A stretch of 18,427 bases of DNA from assembly GCA_035514995.1 (NCBI GenBank), contig DATJCC010000054.1, forward strand, positions 1-18,427, in the 5' to 3' direction. The stretch's first letter is position 1. Every line of letters begins with the position of its first letter. The position numbers and the translations under genes were made by a program. Below, one piece after another: positions 1 through 7,600 of the stretch. The DNA comes from Leucobacter_A sp035514995 (GTDB lineage Bacteria; Actinomycetota; Actinomycetes; Actinomycetales; Microbacteriaceae). The notes beneath the pieces are model-generated. The model was not told the origin of the DNA and did no database searches. It saw only the letters and a program-made list of their open reading frames with translations.

Positions 1-2700
1 CCAGAAGCTTGTGACAACACTCTATTGATAGCAGAGCGGTGTGAGTCGGAGTTCAACACCAATGCTAACTTTATGCCTAGGTTTCCAGTGCCTGACGGGG
101 AGTCTGAGGAGAGCTGGTTTGTTAAAGAAGTGGAACGTGGCTTACACGCAAGGTACCCACAGGGCATTTCTGATGAAGTGCGCAATCGAGCGAATTATGA
201 AACCGATGTTATTGCTCAAATGGGTTTCTCCGGATATTTTTTAGTCGTCGCAGATTTCATTAACTGGGCAAAGGACAATGATATTAGAGTTGGGCCTGGT
301 CGGGGGTCTGGAGCCGGTTCAATGGCAGCATATGCTCTGCGAATTACCGACCTTGATCCTCTTCAACATGGTTTGATATTTGAACGTTTTCTGAACCCAG
401 ACAGGGTTTCTATGCCCGACTTTGACGTTGATTTTGATGATAGGCGCAGAAACGAAGTAATTCGCTATGTGACAGAAAAATATGGTGATGAAAGAGTAGC
501 TCAGATAGTCACCTACGGAACGATTAAATCAAAGCAGGCACTTAAGGATGCCAGCCGTGTTCTAGGGTACCCATTTGGTATGGGGGAGAAACTCACTAAA
601 GCAATGCCTCCGGCTGTAATGGCAAAAGATATTCCGTTAGTAGGAATTACAGACAGCTCACACCAAAGATACAAAGAAGCTTCTGAATTTCGCACCCTCT
701 TAGATCAAGATCAAGACGCAAAACGGATTTATGAGACAGCTCTCGGGCTTGAAGGGCTCAAAAGACAGTGGGGGGTGCACGCCGCCGGAGTAATTATGTC
801 TAATGAGCCGCTGATAGACATAATCCCCGTCATGAAGCGTGATCAGGACGGACAGATAGTCACCCAATTTGACTACCCAACCTGTGAGGCTCTCGGCCTA
901 ATAAAAATGGATTTCTTAGGTTTGAGAAATCTGACGATTGTTTCTGACGCTATTGAAAATATTAAACTTAACACCGGTGCAGATCTAGACCTAGAAACGC
1001 TCGAGCTGGATGATAGTTTGTCTTATGAGTTACTGGCCAGAGGCGACACTCTTGGGGTCTTTCAACTCGATGGCGGGCCAATGCGAGGGTTACTGAAGTT
1101 GATGAAGCCCGACAGTTTCGAAGATATTTCGGCTGTTCTGGCTCTCTATAGGCCTGGCCCAATGGGGGCTGATTCACACACTAATTACGCATTACGCAAA
1201 AATGGGTTACAAAAAATTACTCCCATTCATCCTGAGCTTGAAGAGCAACTTGAAGAAATATTGAGTGAAACCTACGGCTTGATAATTTATCAGGAACAGG
1301 TTATGTCAATCGCCCAAAAGGTTGCTGGATTCACTCTTGGACAAGCAGATATCTTACGGCGCGCAATGGGCAAAAAGAAAAAAGAAGAGCTTGATCTGCA
1401 GTTCGAGGGATTCTCTGATGGAATGCAACAGCGTGGTTTTTCTAAAGCAGCGGTAAAAGCGCTGTGGGATATTTTGTTACCATTTTCTGATTATGCTTTT
1501 AACAAAGCACACTCTGCCGCTTACGGAGTGATCAGTTATTGGACAGCATATTTAAAAGCACACTACCCATCTGAATATATGGCAGCGCTTCTGACAAGCG
1601 TAGGAGATTCAAAAGATAAGCTTGCTATTTATCTCAATGAGTGTCGTCGTATGGGGATTAAAGTTCTACCGCCAGATGTGAATCTTTCATTCGTCAACTT
1701 TACGGCAGTCGGTAAAGATATCAGGTTTGGGCTCGGGGCAGTTAGAAACGTTGGTGTAAACGTTGTTTCCGCAGTTCGTGAAGCCCGTGAAAAGGAAGGT
1801 CTTTTTGAATCTTTTCATGATTTCTTAAAAAAGATTCCAGCTCAATCGCTTAATAAAAGAACCGTAGAGTCTCTCATTAAATCGGGTGCTTTTGATGAGC
1901 TTGGAAGTACTAGAAGAGCACTAATGCAAGTGCATGAACAAGCTATTGATCAAGCAATCAAAGAAAAGAAAGATGCTGAACACGGAAACCTAGGTTTCGA
2001 TTTTGACAGTCTTTTTGACGATGCAGCCGAGGGTGGAAACAACACAAACCTGGTGCCGGAAATGCCTGAATGGAACAAAAAAGACAAACTTGCGTTTGAA
2101 AGAGAAATGATTGGACTATATGTCTCTGATCATCCACTCAGAGGTCTGGAAGCCTCACTGGCTAAGCACTCAACGAGCACCGTCGAAGAGTTATATAACA
2201 ACGAAGCAACTATAGATGGTGAAACAGTTTCGGTTGCGGGTCTGCTGACCAACGTGCAGCACCGAACAGCCAAATCTGGCAACCTTTACGGACTCTCCAC
2301 ACTTGAGGATTTCAGTGGAGAAGTGCAACTCTTGTTTATGGGGAAGACCTATCAAGAGTTCGGTGACATGCTCCAACATGATGCGATAGTTTCCGTTCGC
2401 GGGCGGGCTAATGTGCGAGATGATGGAATTTCTTTGCATGTTTATCAAATCAAGACAATAGAATCGAATGAGAATGATTCAGGAGAGCTTCTCATTTCGA
2501 TGCCCGAAACCCAAGCGACAGAAAAAACAATATCTGAGCTAAAAGACATTTTTGACAGACACACCGGTCGCCATCCTGTGCAGTTAAGACTAACTGGTGA
2601 GCAGAGTCAAAAACTTTTTGAGCTACCACACAAGGTAGATCTTGCCAGCGATATATACGGTGAGATAAAGGCTCTGCTGGGACCAAGATGTCTAGGATAA
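1..2700 (+). CDS. dnaE: DNA polymerase III subunit alpha, 5'-truncated by window edge
   Basis: This is the catalytic subunit of the replicative polymerase. The frame is open from base 1 without a start, and 899 codons are visible; family members of about 1,150-1,200 residues imply that roughly 280-300 N-terminal residues (the PHP domain) lie outside. The palm active site is here: PDFDVDF at nt 415-435 carries the first two catalytic aspartates (codons 424-426 and 430-432), and KMDFLGLR at about 904-927 carries the third (codon 910-912). GPGRGSGAG (about nt 295-321) and the fingers region with GKKKKEE follow. An OB-fold region lies near nt 2220-2460, and the protein ends in the typical ALLGPRCL tail. 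The internal beta-clamp-binding site reads FDSLF (nt 2002-2016) and lacks the usual first Gln. nadE follows after 51 nt on the same strand. I am very sure of the identity; DnaE1 rather than DnaE2 is inferred from the tail. Confidence 0.97.
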   Translation, partial: PEACDNTLLIAERCESEFNTNANFMPRFPVPDGESEESWFVKEVERGLHARYPQGISDEVRNRANYETDVIAQMGFSGYFLVVADFINWAKDNDIRVGPGRGSGAGSMAAYALRITDLDPLQHGLIFERFLNPDRVSMPDFDVDFDDRRRNEVIRYVTEKYGDERVAQIVTYGTIKSKQALKDASRVLGYPFGMGEKLTKAMPPAVMAKDIPLVGITDSSHQRYKEASEFRTLLDQDQDAKRIYETALGLEGLKRQWGVHAAGVIMSNEPLIDIIPVMKRDQDGQIVTQFDYPTCEALGLIKMDFLGLRNLTIVSDAIENIKLNTGADLDLETLELDDSLSYELLARGDTLGVFQLDGGPMRGLLKLMKPDSFEDISAVLALYRPGPMGADSHTNYALRKNGLQKITPIHPELEEQLEEILSETYGLIIYQEQVMSIAQKVAGFTLGQADILRRAMGKKKKEELDLQFEGFSDGMQQRGFSKAAVKALWDILLPFSDYAFNKAHSAAYGVISYWTAYLKAHYPSEYMAALLTSVGDSKDKLAIYLNECRRMGIKVLPPDVNLSFVNFTAVGKDIRFGLGAVRNVGVNVVSAVREAREKEGLFESFHDFLKKIPAQSLNKRTVESLIKSGAFDELGSTRRALMQVHEQAIDQAIKEKKDAEHGNLGFDFDSLFDDAAEGGNNTNLVPEMPEWNKKDKLAFEREMIGLYVSDHPLRGLEASLAKHSTSTVEELYNNEATIDGETVSVAGLLTNVQHRTAKSGNLYGLSTLEDFSGEVQLLFMGKTYQEFGDMLQHDAIVSVRGRANVRDDGISLHVYQIKTIESNENDSGELLISMPETQATEKTISELKDIFDRHTGRHPVQLRLTGEQSQKLFELPHKVDLASDIYGEIKALLGPRCLG

Positions 2701-2751
2701 AAGTCGCAAGCTTGATGCAGTTAACGACGGTTAGAAGCGGCAGGGGAAAGA

Positions 2752-3582
2752 ATGCGTGAGACACAAAAAAATATCTCCGAGCAACTACACGTAGATATTT
2801 CACAATCAGCAAGTAGTGAGATAGAAAGACGCATCAATTTTTTGGTTGATTATGCACTTTCTATCCCTAATTGTTTGGGCTTCGTGCTGGGCATCTCTGG
2901 GGGGCAAGATTCGACGCTGGCGGGTAGATTAGCTCAGTTAGCTGTTGAGAGAATGCGGGCAACTCGGGCAGAAGCAAAATTTATTGCTGTCAGACTTCCA
3001 TACAAACATCAGATTGACAAAGATGACGCAATTGAAGCCTTGGAATTTATCAATCCTGACGAATCTTTTGTTGTGCAAATCGAAAATGCAGTAGATGATC
3101 TTGTCGACAGCGTTGAAAAAGGTATTAAGCAAAAAGTCTCAGACTTTAATAAGGGCAATGTCAAAGCAAGGATGCGTATGGTCGTTCAATATGCAATTGC
3201 AGGTGACCAGAATCTTTTGGTTGTAGGATCTGATCATGCGGCTGAAGCGATCACGGGATTTTTTACAAAATTTGGTGATGGTGCGGCAGACGTGATCCCT
3301 CTTTCAGGGCTTACTAAAAGACAGGGGGCTCAAATGTTAGAGGCTTTGGGTGCACCGTCAAAACTTTGGCAAAAAATCCCCACTGCTGATTTGTTAGACG
3401 GTATCCCTGGAGAAAGCGACGAGAAGGCTCTCGGCGTCACATATAACGAAATAGATGATTATTTAGAGGGCCTCGAAGTTTCAGCTGAGGCGGCCCGTGT
3501 TTTGGAACAAAAATATAAGGTTTCTTCGCACAAACGATATATGCCTGTAGGGCCAAGAGACGATTGGTGGAAAAATGATTGA
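2752..3582 (+). CDS. nadE: NH3-dependent NAD+ synthetase
   Basis: It adenylates deamido-NAD+ and amidates it with ammonia, the last step of NAD+ synthesis. The 276 residues match the short ammonia-using form, and no N-terminal nitrilase (glutaminase) domain is present. The ATP-pyrophosphatase P-loop SGGQDS lies at residues 49-54. A second signature, GSDHAAEAITGFFTKFGDG, lies at about 178-196, and the C-terminus ends with the family-typical HKRYMPVGP followed by WW. The ATG at 2752 has a purine-rich AGGGGAAAG just upstream, which supports this start. Its last 8 nt overlap msrA, so the two are probably translated from one message and coupled. It may be cotranscribed with dnaE across the 51-nt gap, where I see no clear terminator. 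Confidence 0.96.
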   Translation: MRETQKNISEQLHVDISQSASSEIERRINFLVDYALSIPNCLGFVLGISGGQDSTLAGRLAQLAVERMRATRAEAKFIAVRLPYKHQIDKDDAIEALEFINPDESFVVQIENAVDDLVDSVEKGIKQKVSDFNKGNVKARMRMVVQYAIAGDQNLLVVGSDHAAEAITGFFTKFGDGAADVIPLSGLTKRQGAQMLEALGAPSKLWQKIPTADLLDGIPGESDEKALGVTYNEIDDYLEGLEVSAEAARVLEQKYKVSSHKRYMPVGPRDDWWKND

Positions 3583-4105
3583 GAGTAAGACATTTGTGCT
3601 TGCCGGTGGATGTTTCTGGTGTCTTGATGCAGCTTATCGGGTTTTATCAGGAGTTATAAACGTTGATTCAGTGTATACAGGAGGTGCAACTGTAGGTCCA
3701 ACGTATGAAGAAGTCTGCTCGGGTAAAACCGGACATGTTGAATCTGTTTCTGTAACTTTTGATGCAAAGGTGCTTCCCGAAGGTGTGGTTCTTGACGCAT
3801 TCTTTACGATGCACGACCCTACCCAGTTAAATAGGCAGGGAAACGATGTCGGCACACAATATCGGTCGGCAATGTTTTATTCAGATGAGGATCAAAAGGT
3901 TCTTTTTGAGAAAGCTAAAGAGAGGGCTTCAAAGTGGTGGCCCAGCCCGGTGGTAACTTCTATTGAGCCTCTCAACGAGATCTATAAGGCTGAAGAGCTG
4001 CATCAGAATTTTTTTGCGAAGAATCCATCCCAAGCTTATTGCTTAGCTGTGGCTCTACCTAAAGTAATGAAGATACGCTCGGAATTTTCGCGCTACATAA
4101 AATAA
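3575..4105 (+). CDS. msrA: peptide-methionine (S)-S-oxide reductase
   Basis: It reduces the S-epimer of methionine sulfoxide, free or in proteins, repairing oxidative damage in the cytoplasm with thioredoxin as the usual reductant. The signature GGCFWC is at residues 11-16, with Cys13 as the expected nucleophile and a nearby Cys16. The conserved block GNDVGTQYRSA follows at about 89-99. Near the end, AYC places a probable resolving Cys at 156, close to the position used by actinobacterial enzymes. The 176-residue length is normal for a compact MsrA without an MsrB fusion. The ATG overlaps the nadE stop by 8 nt (the start lies inside AAATGATTGA), so translational coupling is likely. A 137-nt non-coding gap follows. 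Confidence 0.96.
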   Translation: MIESKTFVLAGGCFWCLDAAYRVLSGVINVDSVYTGGATVGPTYEEVCSGKTGHVESVSVTFDAKVLPEGVVLDAFFTMHDPTQLNRQGNDVGTQYRSAMFYSDEDQKVLFEKAKERASKWWPSPVVTSIEPLNEIYKAEELHQNFFAKNPSQAYCLAVALPKVMKIRSEFSRYIK

Positions 4106-4177
4106 TTCAATTCCGTTAACAGCTACTTAATTTGGCAACAATATTTTATTAACTGTTTAAAACGGGTTTTGAAGACT

Positions 4178-4191
4178 GCTTTCAGAAAAGC
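4178..4191 (+). repeat. small hairpin in the msrA-ssb gap
   Basis: GCTTT (4178-4182) can pair with AAAGC (4187-4191) around a CAGA tetraloop and is followed by TTCTATT. It could be a weak transcription end for msrA, but the stem is only 5 bp and the U-tract is broken, so it may be chance. Confidence 0.2.
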
Positions 4192-4203
4192 TTCTATTAA
4201 TAA

Positions 4204-4221
4204 AACTGGTTCACTCCAGTT
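4204..4221 (+). repeat. inverted repeat upstream of ssb
   Basis: AACTGG (4204-4209) and CCAGTT (4216-4221) form perfect 6-bp arms around a 6-nt spacer, 21 nt before the ssb start and 10 nt before its Shine-Dalgarno. No T-run follows, so an operator or 5'-UTR hairpin is more likely than a terminator. It does not match the actinobacterial LexA box as I remember it (GAAC-N4-GTTC). Confidence 0.35.
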
Positions 4222-4242
4222 CAAAACAGATAGGAGAAATTC

Positions 4243-4749
4243 ATGAAACAAACAATATTTGTAGTTGGCATAGTCGCGACTGACCCGACAGAAATAAATA
4301 ATGACGGGAAAGCGTATGTTTGCAAATTTAGGTTGGCGAGCACAGAGAGAAGATACGACAAAGAAACAAAAACATGGGTTGATAAATCAACAAACTGGTT
4401 TAACGTAAACATATTTCGCAATCTTGGTAAGAATGCAAAAAATTCTATTAGTAAGGGTGACCGGGTCTTAATCTACGGAAGACTACGCATAAACAATTGG
4501 GACAATGGTTCAAAGTCTGGGACTTCGGTGGATATTGATGCTGATGCAATCGGGCATGACCTGAAATGGGGCACATCCCATTTCACTAAAAACAAAATAT
4601 CTTCAGATGCAGGTGAGGAAGATCGTGAATTACTTGCACCAGATGAGGCTCAAACCCATGGAGATTGGCATGCTCATCTTTCATCTGGGCAAGACCTATC
4701 GCCTGGGCAAGAGTTTGTCGATGCTGACCAAGCCGTAACACCTTTTTGA
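4243..4749 (+). CDS. ssb: single-stranded DNA-binding protein, SsbB-like paralogue
   Basis: It binds single-stranded DNA through an OB-fold in residues 1 to about 110 (IFVVGIVATDPTE, then CKFRLASTERRYD, TNWFNVNIFR, KGDRVLIYGRLRINNW, DADAIGHDLKWGT). The wording of these blocks matches the second actinobacterial SSB usually found next to the ABC-F gene, rather than the rpsF-linked housekeeping SSB, which is presumably elsewhere in the genome. An acidic, low-complexity linker follows (about 125-160), and the last residues are VTPF. The terminal Pro-Phe is retained, but the usual run of aspartates before it is reduced. The ATG is supported by AGGAG at 4232-4236 with a 6-nt spacing. I use the generic symbol because paralogue assignment is by resemblance only. 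Confidence 0.9.
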   Translation: MKQTIFVVGIVATDPTEINNDGKAYVCKFRLASTERRYDKETKTWVDKSTNWFNVNIFRNLGKNAKNSISKGDRVLIYGRLRINNWDNGSKSGTSVDIDADAIGHDLKWGTSHFTKNKISSDAGEEDRELLAPDEAQTHGDWHAHLSSGQDLSPGQEFVDADQAVTPF

Positions 4750-4781
4750 ACCTGATTTAGCCTCCACACAGCCACAGTATC

Positions 4782-4787
4782 TAGAAT
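4782..4787 (+). promoter_or_regulatory. putative leaderless -10 element (TAGAAT)
   Basis: TAGAAT ends 8 nt before the GTG at 4795, and no Shine-Dalgarno is visible. Transcription would start at or next to the GTG, giving a leaderless mRNA. No convincing -35 was seen. Confidence 0.45.
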
Positions 4788-4794
4788 CTTAAAC

Positions 4795-5301
4795 GTGAAT
4801 GATAAAAATCTGTACAGGCTATTACGAAAAATAAGCAACAACACTAAGTTTTTAAAGGGGATTGCTGCCACATTTGTATTGTCTATTAGTCTGTCGGGTT
4901 GCTTTCTCATTGACGGGCCCCAACCAGATTCACCGGAACGGTTAAAGCCCGTGGTATCGACAACTAATCCCGTATATGTTCCCGACGGGACAGCTTCTGA
5001 AAATCAAGATTTTTTTACTTTAACACTCCAAAAATATGCTGAAAGTGAAACCGATTTTAACGGGAGGAATATAGCAAACTCTCTTCTTGAAGCGGGTTTT
5101 CAAAGAGTAGATATGCAAGTCACTTTTGACGAATCTGTCACACAGCTTCCAGCAGATACAATTACAGTCTCTGTGCGCTTTAACGAAGAATGTCTGTTAG
5201 GGCAGGTAGAAAGAAAAAATCGTGAAGTGTATGTGTTCCAAACTGAAACGGTAGGACCAAACAATGATATTTGCATTATTGGGAAGACAGCAGATTTCTA
5301 G
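4795..5301 (+). CDS. small predicted lipoprotein of unknown function
   Basis: The 168-residue product begins with a basic stretch (residues 1-21, rich in Lys and Arg), then a hydrophobic segment (about 22-34), then the lipobox LSGC with the modifiable Cys at 36. It should therefore be a lipid-anchored extracytoplasmic protein. A Pro-rich linker follows, and the C-terminal domain (about 65-168) contains NGRNIANSLLEAGFQ and VSVRFNEECLLGQ. This pattern resembles the small DUF6993-type proteins I recall from Microbacteriaceae, but that assignment is from memory only. The GTG start has no Shine-Dalgarno, yet a TAGAAT hexamer ends 8 nt upstream, which supports leaderless translation from this codon. 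Its stop codon lies inside an inverted repeat. It sits between ssb and ettA with no functional link that I can see. Confidence 0.75.
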   Translation: MNDKNLYRLLRKISNNTKFLKGIAATFVLSISLSGCFLIDGPQPDSPERLKPVVSTTNPVYVPDGTASENQDFFTLTLQKYAESETDFNGRNIANSLLEAGFQRVDMQVTFDESVTQLPADTITVSVRFNEECLLGQVERKNREVYVFQTETVGPNNDICIIGKTADF

Positions 5302-5321
5302 ATTGTAATCTTTCTAGAAAT
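5294..5321 (+). terminator. inverted repeat spanning the lipoprotein stop codon
   Basis: ATTTCTAGA (5294-5302) and TCTAGAAAT (5313-5321) are perfect 9-bp arms with a 10-nt loop; the TAG stop at 5299-5301 lies in the left arm. There is no T-tract after it, so a U-less terminator, an mRNA-stabilising hairpin or an operator are all possible. Confidence 0.4.
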
Positions 5322-5342
5322 GGATAAACGGTAAGAATATTA

Positions 5343-5363
5343 AGATACCCTAGTCTTGTATCT
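5343..5363 (+). promoter_or_regulatory. ettA upstream inverted repeat with a putative -10
   Basis: AGATAC (5343-5348) and GTATCT (5358-5363) are perfect 6-bp arms. The 9-nt spacer contains TAGTCT (5351-5356), a plausible actinobacterial -10. Transcription would then start near 5363, leaving a 5' leader of about 50 nt for ettA. An operator overlapping the promoter is possible; the call is weak. Confidence 0.3.
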
Positions 5364-5384
5364 GAACAGTTTTAAACTCATGAT

Positions 5385-5415
5385 GAGGGAGTGAACGCGC
5401 AAAAGCGCGGTATAA
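5385..5415 (+). promoter_or_regulatory. ettA leader: remote Shine-Dalgarno plus GC hairpin
   Basis: The best Shine-Dalgarno-like run, GAGGGAG at 5385-5391, ends 24 nt before the ettA ATG, too far to work in a straight line. Between them CGCGC (5396-5400) and GCGCG (5405-5409) form an all-GC 5-bp stem closed by AAAA. Folding this stem would bring the purine run to about 10 nt from the start. An overlapping minimal reading frame (ATG at 5380, stop TGA at 5392-5394, 4 codons) covers the same purine run. Confidence 0.4.
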
Positions 5416-7098
5416 ATGGCAGAATATATTTATCAGATGGTTCGTGCTCGCAAAGCTCATGGAGATAAAGTAATCCTTGATGATGTGACCATGGCTTTTT
5501 TACCCGGAGCAAAAATTGGTGTTGTCGGGCCAAACGGTGCCGGTAAATCTACAATTCTTAAAATTATGGCCGGGCTAGACACGCCATCTAACGGTGAAGC
5601 CATTCTTACGCCAGGCTACTCAGTTGGCATTCTTATGCAGGAGCCTGAACTAGATGAAGATAAAACTGTTCTAGAAAACGTTGAGTTAGCAGTGGCTGGA
5701 ATTAAAGCTAAACTAGATCGATTCAACGAGATTTCTGCAGAAATGGCTAACCCAGACGCAGACTATGACGTTTTACTTCCGGAGATGGGAGAGCTTCAAG
5801 AGCAAATCGATGCTGTTGATGCTTGGGATCTCGACTCGCAACTAGAACAGGCTATGGACGCGCTTAGGTGCCCACCGTCTGATGCTAAAGTTGCAACTCT
5901 TTCAGGAGGTGAAAAGAGGCGTGTCGCTCTCTGTAAATTACTTCTAGAAAAACCAGACCTCCTTTTGCTTGACGAGCCCACTAACCACCTTGACGCTGAA
6001 AGCGTGCTTTGGCTTGAACAGCACCTCGCTAAGTATCCGGGTGCGGTAATGGCTGTCACACACGATAGGTACTTCCTAGACCATGTTGCAACCTGGATTT
6101 GTGAGGTTGACCGCGGACGTCTGTACCCCTATGAAGGCAACTATTCAACTTATCTGGAGAAAAAATCTGAACGTCTTGAAGTTCAAGGTAAAAAAGATGC
6201 CAAACTTCAGAAACGACTAAAAGATGAGCTCGAGTGGGTGCGTTCGAGTGCGAAGGGCCGTCAGGCTAAATCAAAGTCCAGACTTGCAAGATATGAAGAG
6301 ATGGCAGCGGAAGCTGAACGTACACGTAAATTAGATTTTGAAGAAATCCAAATACCTGCTGGTCCGCGCTTAGGTAACCTTGTGCTTGAAGCCAACAATC
6401 TGAAAAAAGGTTTTGACGGTCGCACATTAATTGACGGGCTGTCTTTCACTCTTCCACGAAACGGTATTGTCGGAATTATCGGTCCGAACGGCGTTGGTAA
6501 AACTACATTGTTCAAAACGATAGTCGGCATAGAACCGCTTGATGACGGCGAGCTCAAAATCGGTGACACTGTAAAACTAAGTTATGTTGATCAGACCCGC
6601 GGCGGAATTGATCCTAAGAAAACAGTTTGGGAAGTGGTCTCCGATGGACTCGACTATATTCAGGTCGGAAACACGGAGATTCCTTCACGTGCCTATGTAT
6701 CAACATTTGGGTTTAAAGGCCCAGATCAGCAAAAACCGGCTGGTGTGCTATCAGGAGGTGAACGCAACAGGCTCAATCTTGCCTTAACACTAAAACAGGG
6801 CGGAAATTTGCTTTTGTTGGACGAACCTACAAACGACTTAGACGTAGAGACACTGTCAAGCCTTGAGAACGCTCTCCTCGAGTTTCCAGGCTGTGCTGTT
6901 GTGATTACACACGATCGCTGGTTTTTAGACCGCATCGCGACCCATATTTTATCGTACGAAGGCTCTGAAGAAAACCCGGCAAACTGGTATTGGTTTGAGG
7001 GTAACTTCGAGGCTTATGAACAAAATAAGGTCGAACGTTTGGGGCCTGAAGCGGCTAAGCCTTCTAGAGTTACCTATAGAAAACTAACTAGGGATTAG
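5416..7098 (+). CDS. ettA: energy-dependent translational throttle protein EttA (ABC-F)
   Basis: This is a soluble ABC-F ATPase that, in E. coli, binds the ribosomal E site and gates the first steps of elongation according to ATP/ADP. It has two nucleotide-binding domains and no membrane segments. Domain 1 has Walker A GPNGAGKST at 38-46, signature LSGGE at 162-166, and Walker B LLLLDEPTNHLD with the catalytic Glu at 187. Domain 2 has GPNGVGKTT at 356-364, signature LSGGE at about 445-449, and Walker B with Glu at 470. The glutamate positions nearly coincide with those of E. coli EttA (188 and 470). The inter-domain linker contains RSSAKGRQAKSKSRLARYEE, typical of the tRNA-interaction motif. 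The 560 residues fit the family. The thioesterase gene starts 11 nt downstream, suggesting cotranscription. Confidence 0.96.
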   Translation: MAEYIYQMVRARKAHGDKVILDDVTMAFLPGAKIGVVGPNGAGKSTILKIMAGLDTPSNGEAILTPGYSVGILMQEPELDEDKTVLENVELAVAGIKAKLDRFNEISAEMANPDADYDVLLPEMGELQEQIDAVDAWDLDSQLEQAMDALRCPPSDAKVATLSGGEKRRVALCKLLLEKPDLLLLDEPTNHLDAESVLWLEQHLAKYPGAVMAVTHDRYFLDHVATWICEVDRGRLYPYEGNYSTYLEKKSERLEVQGKKDAKLQKRLKDELEWVRSSAKGRQAKSKSRLARYEEMAAEAERTRKLDFEEIQIPAGPRLGNLVLEANNLKKGFDGRTLIDGLSFTLPRNGIVGIIGPNGVGKTTLFKTIVGIEPLDDGELKIGDTVKLSYVDQTRGGIDPKKTVWEVVSDGLDYIQVGNTEIPSRAYVSTFGFKGPDQQKPAGVLSGGERNRLNLALTLKQGGNLLLLDEPTNDLDVETLSSLENALLEFPGCAVVITHDRWFLDRIATHILSYEGSEENPANWYWFEGNFEAYEQNKVERLGPEAAKPSRVTYRKLTRD

Positions 7099-7109
7099 TA
7101 GGTCTAATT

Positions 7110-7559
7110 TTGGCAAAGTTTCACGTTGACCTGCAGATGCGATGGGGCGATCAAGACGCCTACGGCCACATCAATAATGTCTCTCAAGCTAGATACTTTG
7201 AAGAAGCGCGTGTGCGCACATTCTTTTCGGGTGCTACACGTGAACCCACTGGATTACAAGGTCTTATCCGAACGGATAAACCCGATGGTTTTAAAATGGT
7301 TGTTGCCAGTCAAAAAATTAACTTCTTGAGAGCTCTTGAATACAGTCCTGAGCCTCTTGAAGTTGAAATGTGGATCGGATCTCTGGGTGGATCCAGCCTA
7401 GAAATCCATTCACAGCTAATTAGCCCGGGAGCAGATCGGATTGTGACAACAACATGTGTTATGACTGCGGTGGTCGTAGATGGATCGAGCATGCGCCCAA
7501 CTAGACTCACTCCTGAAGTTCGTGAAGTCGCCAAGAAGTGGATGGACGACTCAAATTAA
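7110..7559 (+). CDS. acyl-CoA thioesterase, 4HBT hotdog family
   Basis: This 149-residue single hotdog-fold protein hydrolyses acyl-CoA thioesters in the cytoplasm; the physiological acyl chain cannot be read from the sequence. The family signature WGDQDAYGHINN at residues 12-23 includes the Asp (14 or 16) expected to activate water, followed by ARYFEEARV. The N-terminus supports a TTG start at 7110, because the strand MAKFHVDLQMRWGD begins immediately; only a weak GTAGG-like ribosome site precedes it. It lies 11 nt after ettA, an adjacency common in actinobacteria, and converges with the unrelated thioesterase tesB. Its TAA stop is the first of several in-frame stops created by the 15-bp tandem repeat that begins at 7555. 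Confidence 0.9.
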   Translation: MAKFHVDLQMRWGDQDAYGHINNVSQARYFEEARVRTFFSGATREPTGLQGLIRTDKPDGFKMVVASQKINFLRALEYSPEPLEVEMWIGSLGGSSLEIHSQLISPGADRIVTTTCVMTAVVVDGSSMRPTRLTPEVREVAKKWMDDSN

Positions 7560-7599
7560 CGGGTGTGACATTAACGGGTGTGAAATTAACGGGTGCGAT
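7555..7599 (+). repeat. three tandem 15-bp repeats at a convergent gene junction
   Basis: The units are ATTAACGGGTGTGAC (7555-7569), ATTAACGGGTGTGAA (7570-7584) and ATTAACGGGTGCGAT (7585-7599); units 2 and 3 differ from unit 1 at one and two positions. They begin inside the last codons of the thioesterase gene and end one base before the tesB stop, filling the 41-nt spacer almost completely. In the thioesterase frame they yield repeated stops (TAA, TGA, TAA, TGA, TAA). No hairpin forms within one strand. Confidence 0.95.
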
Positions 7600-7600
7600 T

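Noticed and set aside
2492..2812. Minus-strand open frame across the dnaE-nadE boundary
   Set aside because: It overlaps the conserved ends of both plus-strand genes and shows no recognisable motif or ribosome site.
4204..4222. LexA (SOS) box upstream of ssb
   Set aside because: The repeat AACTGG/CCAGTT does not fit the actinobacterial SOS consensus as I know it (GAAC-N4-GTTC).
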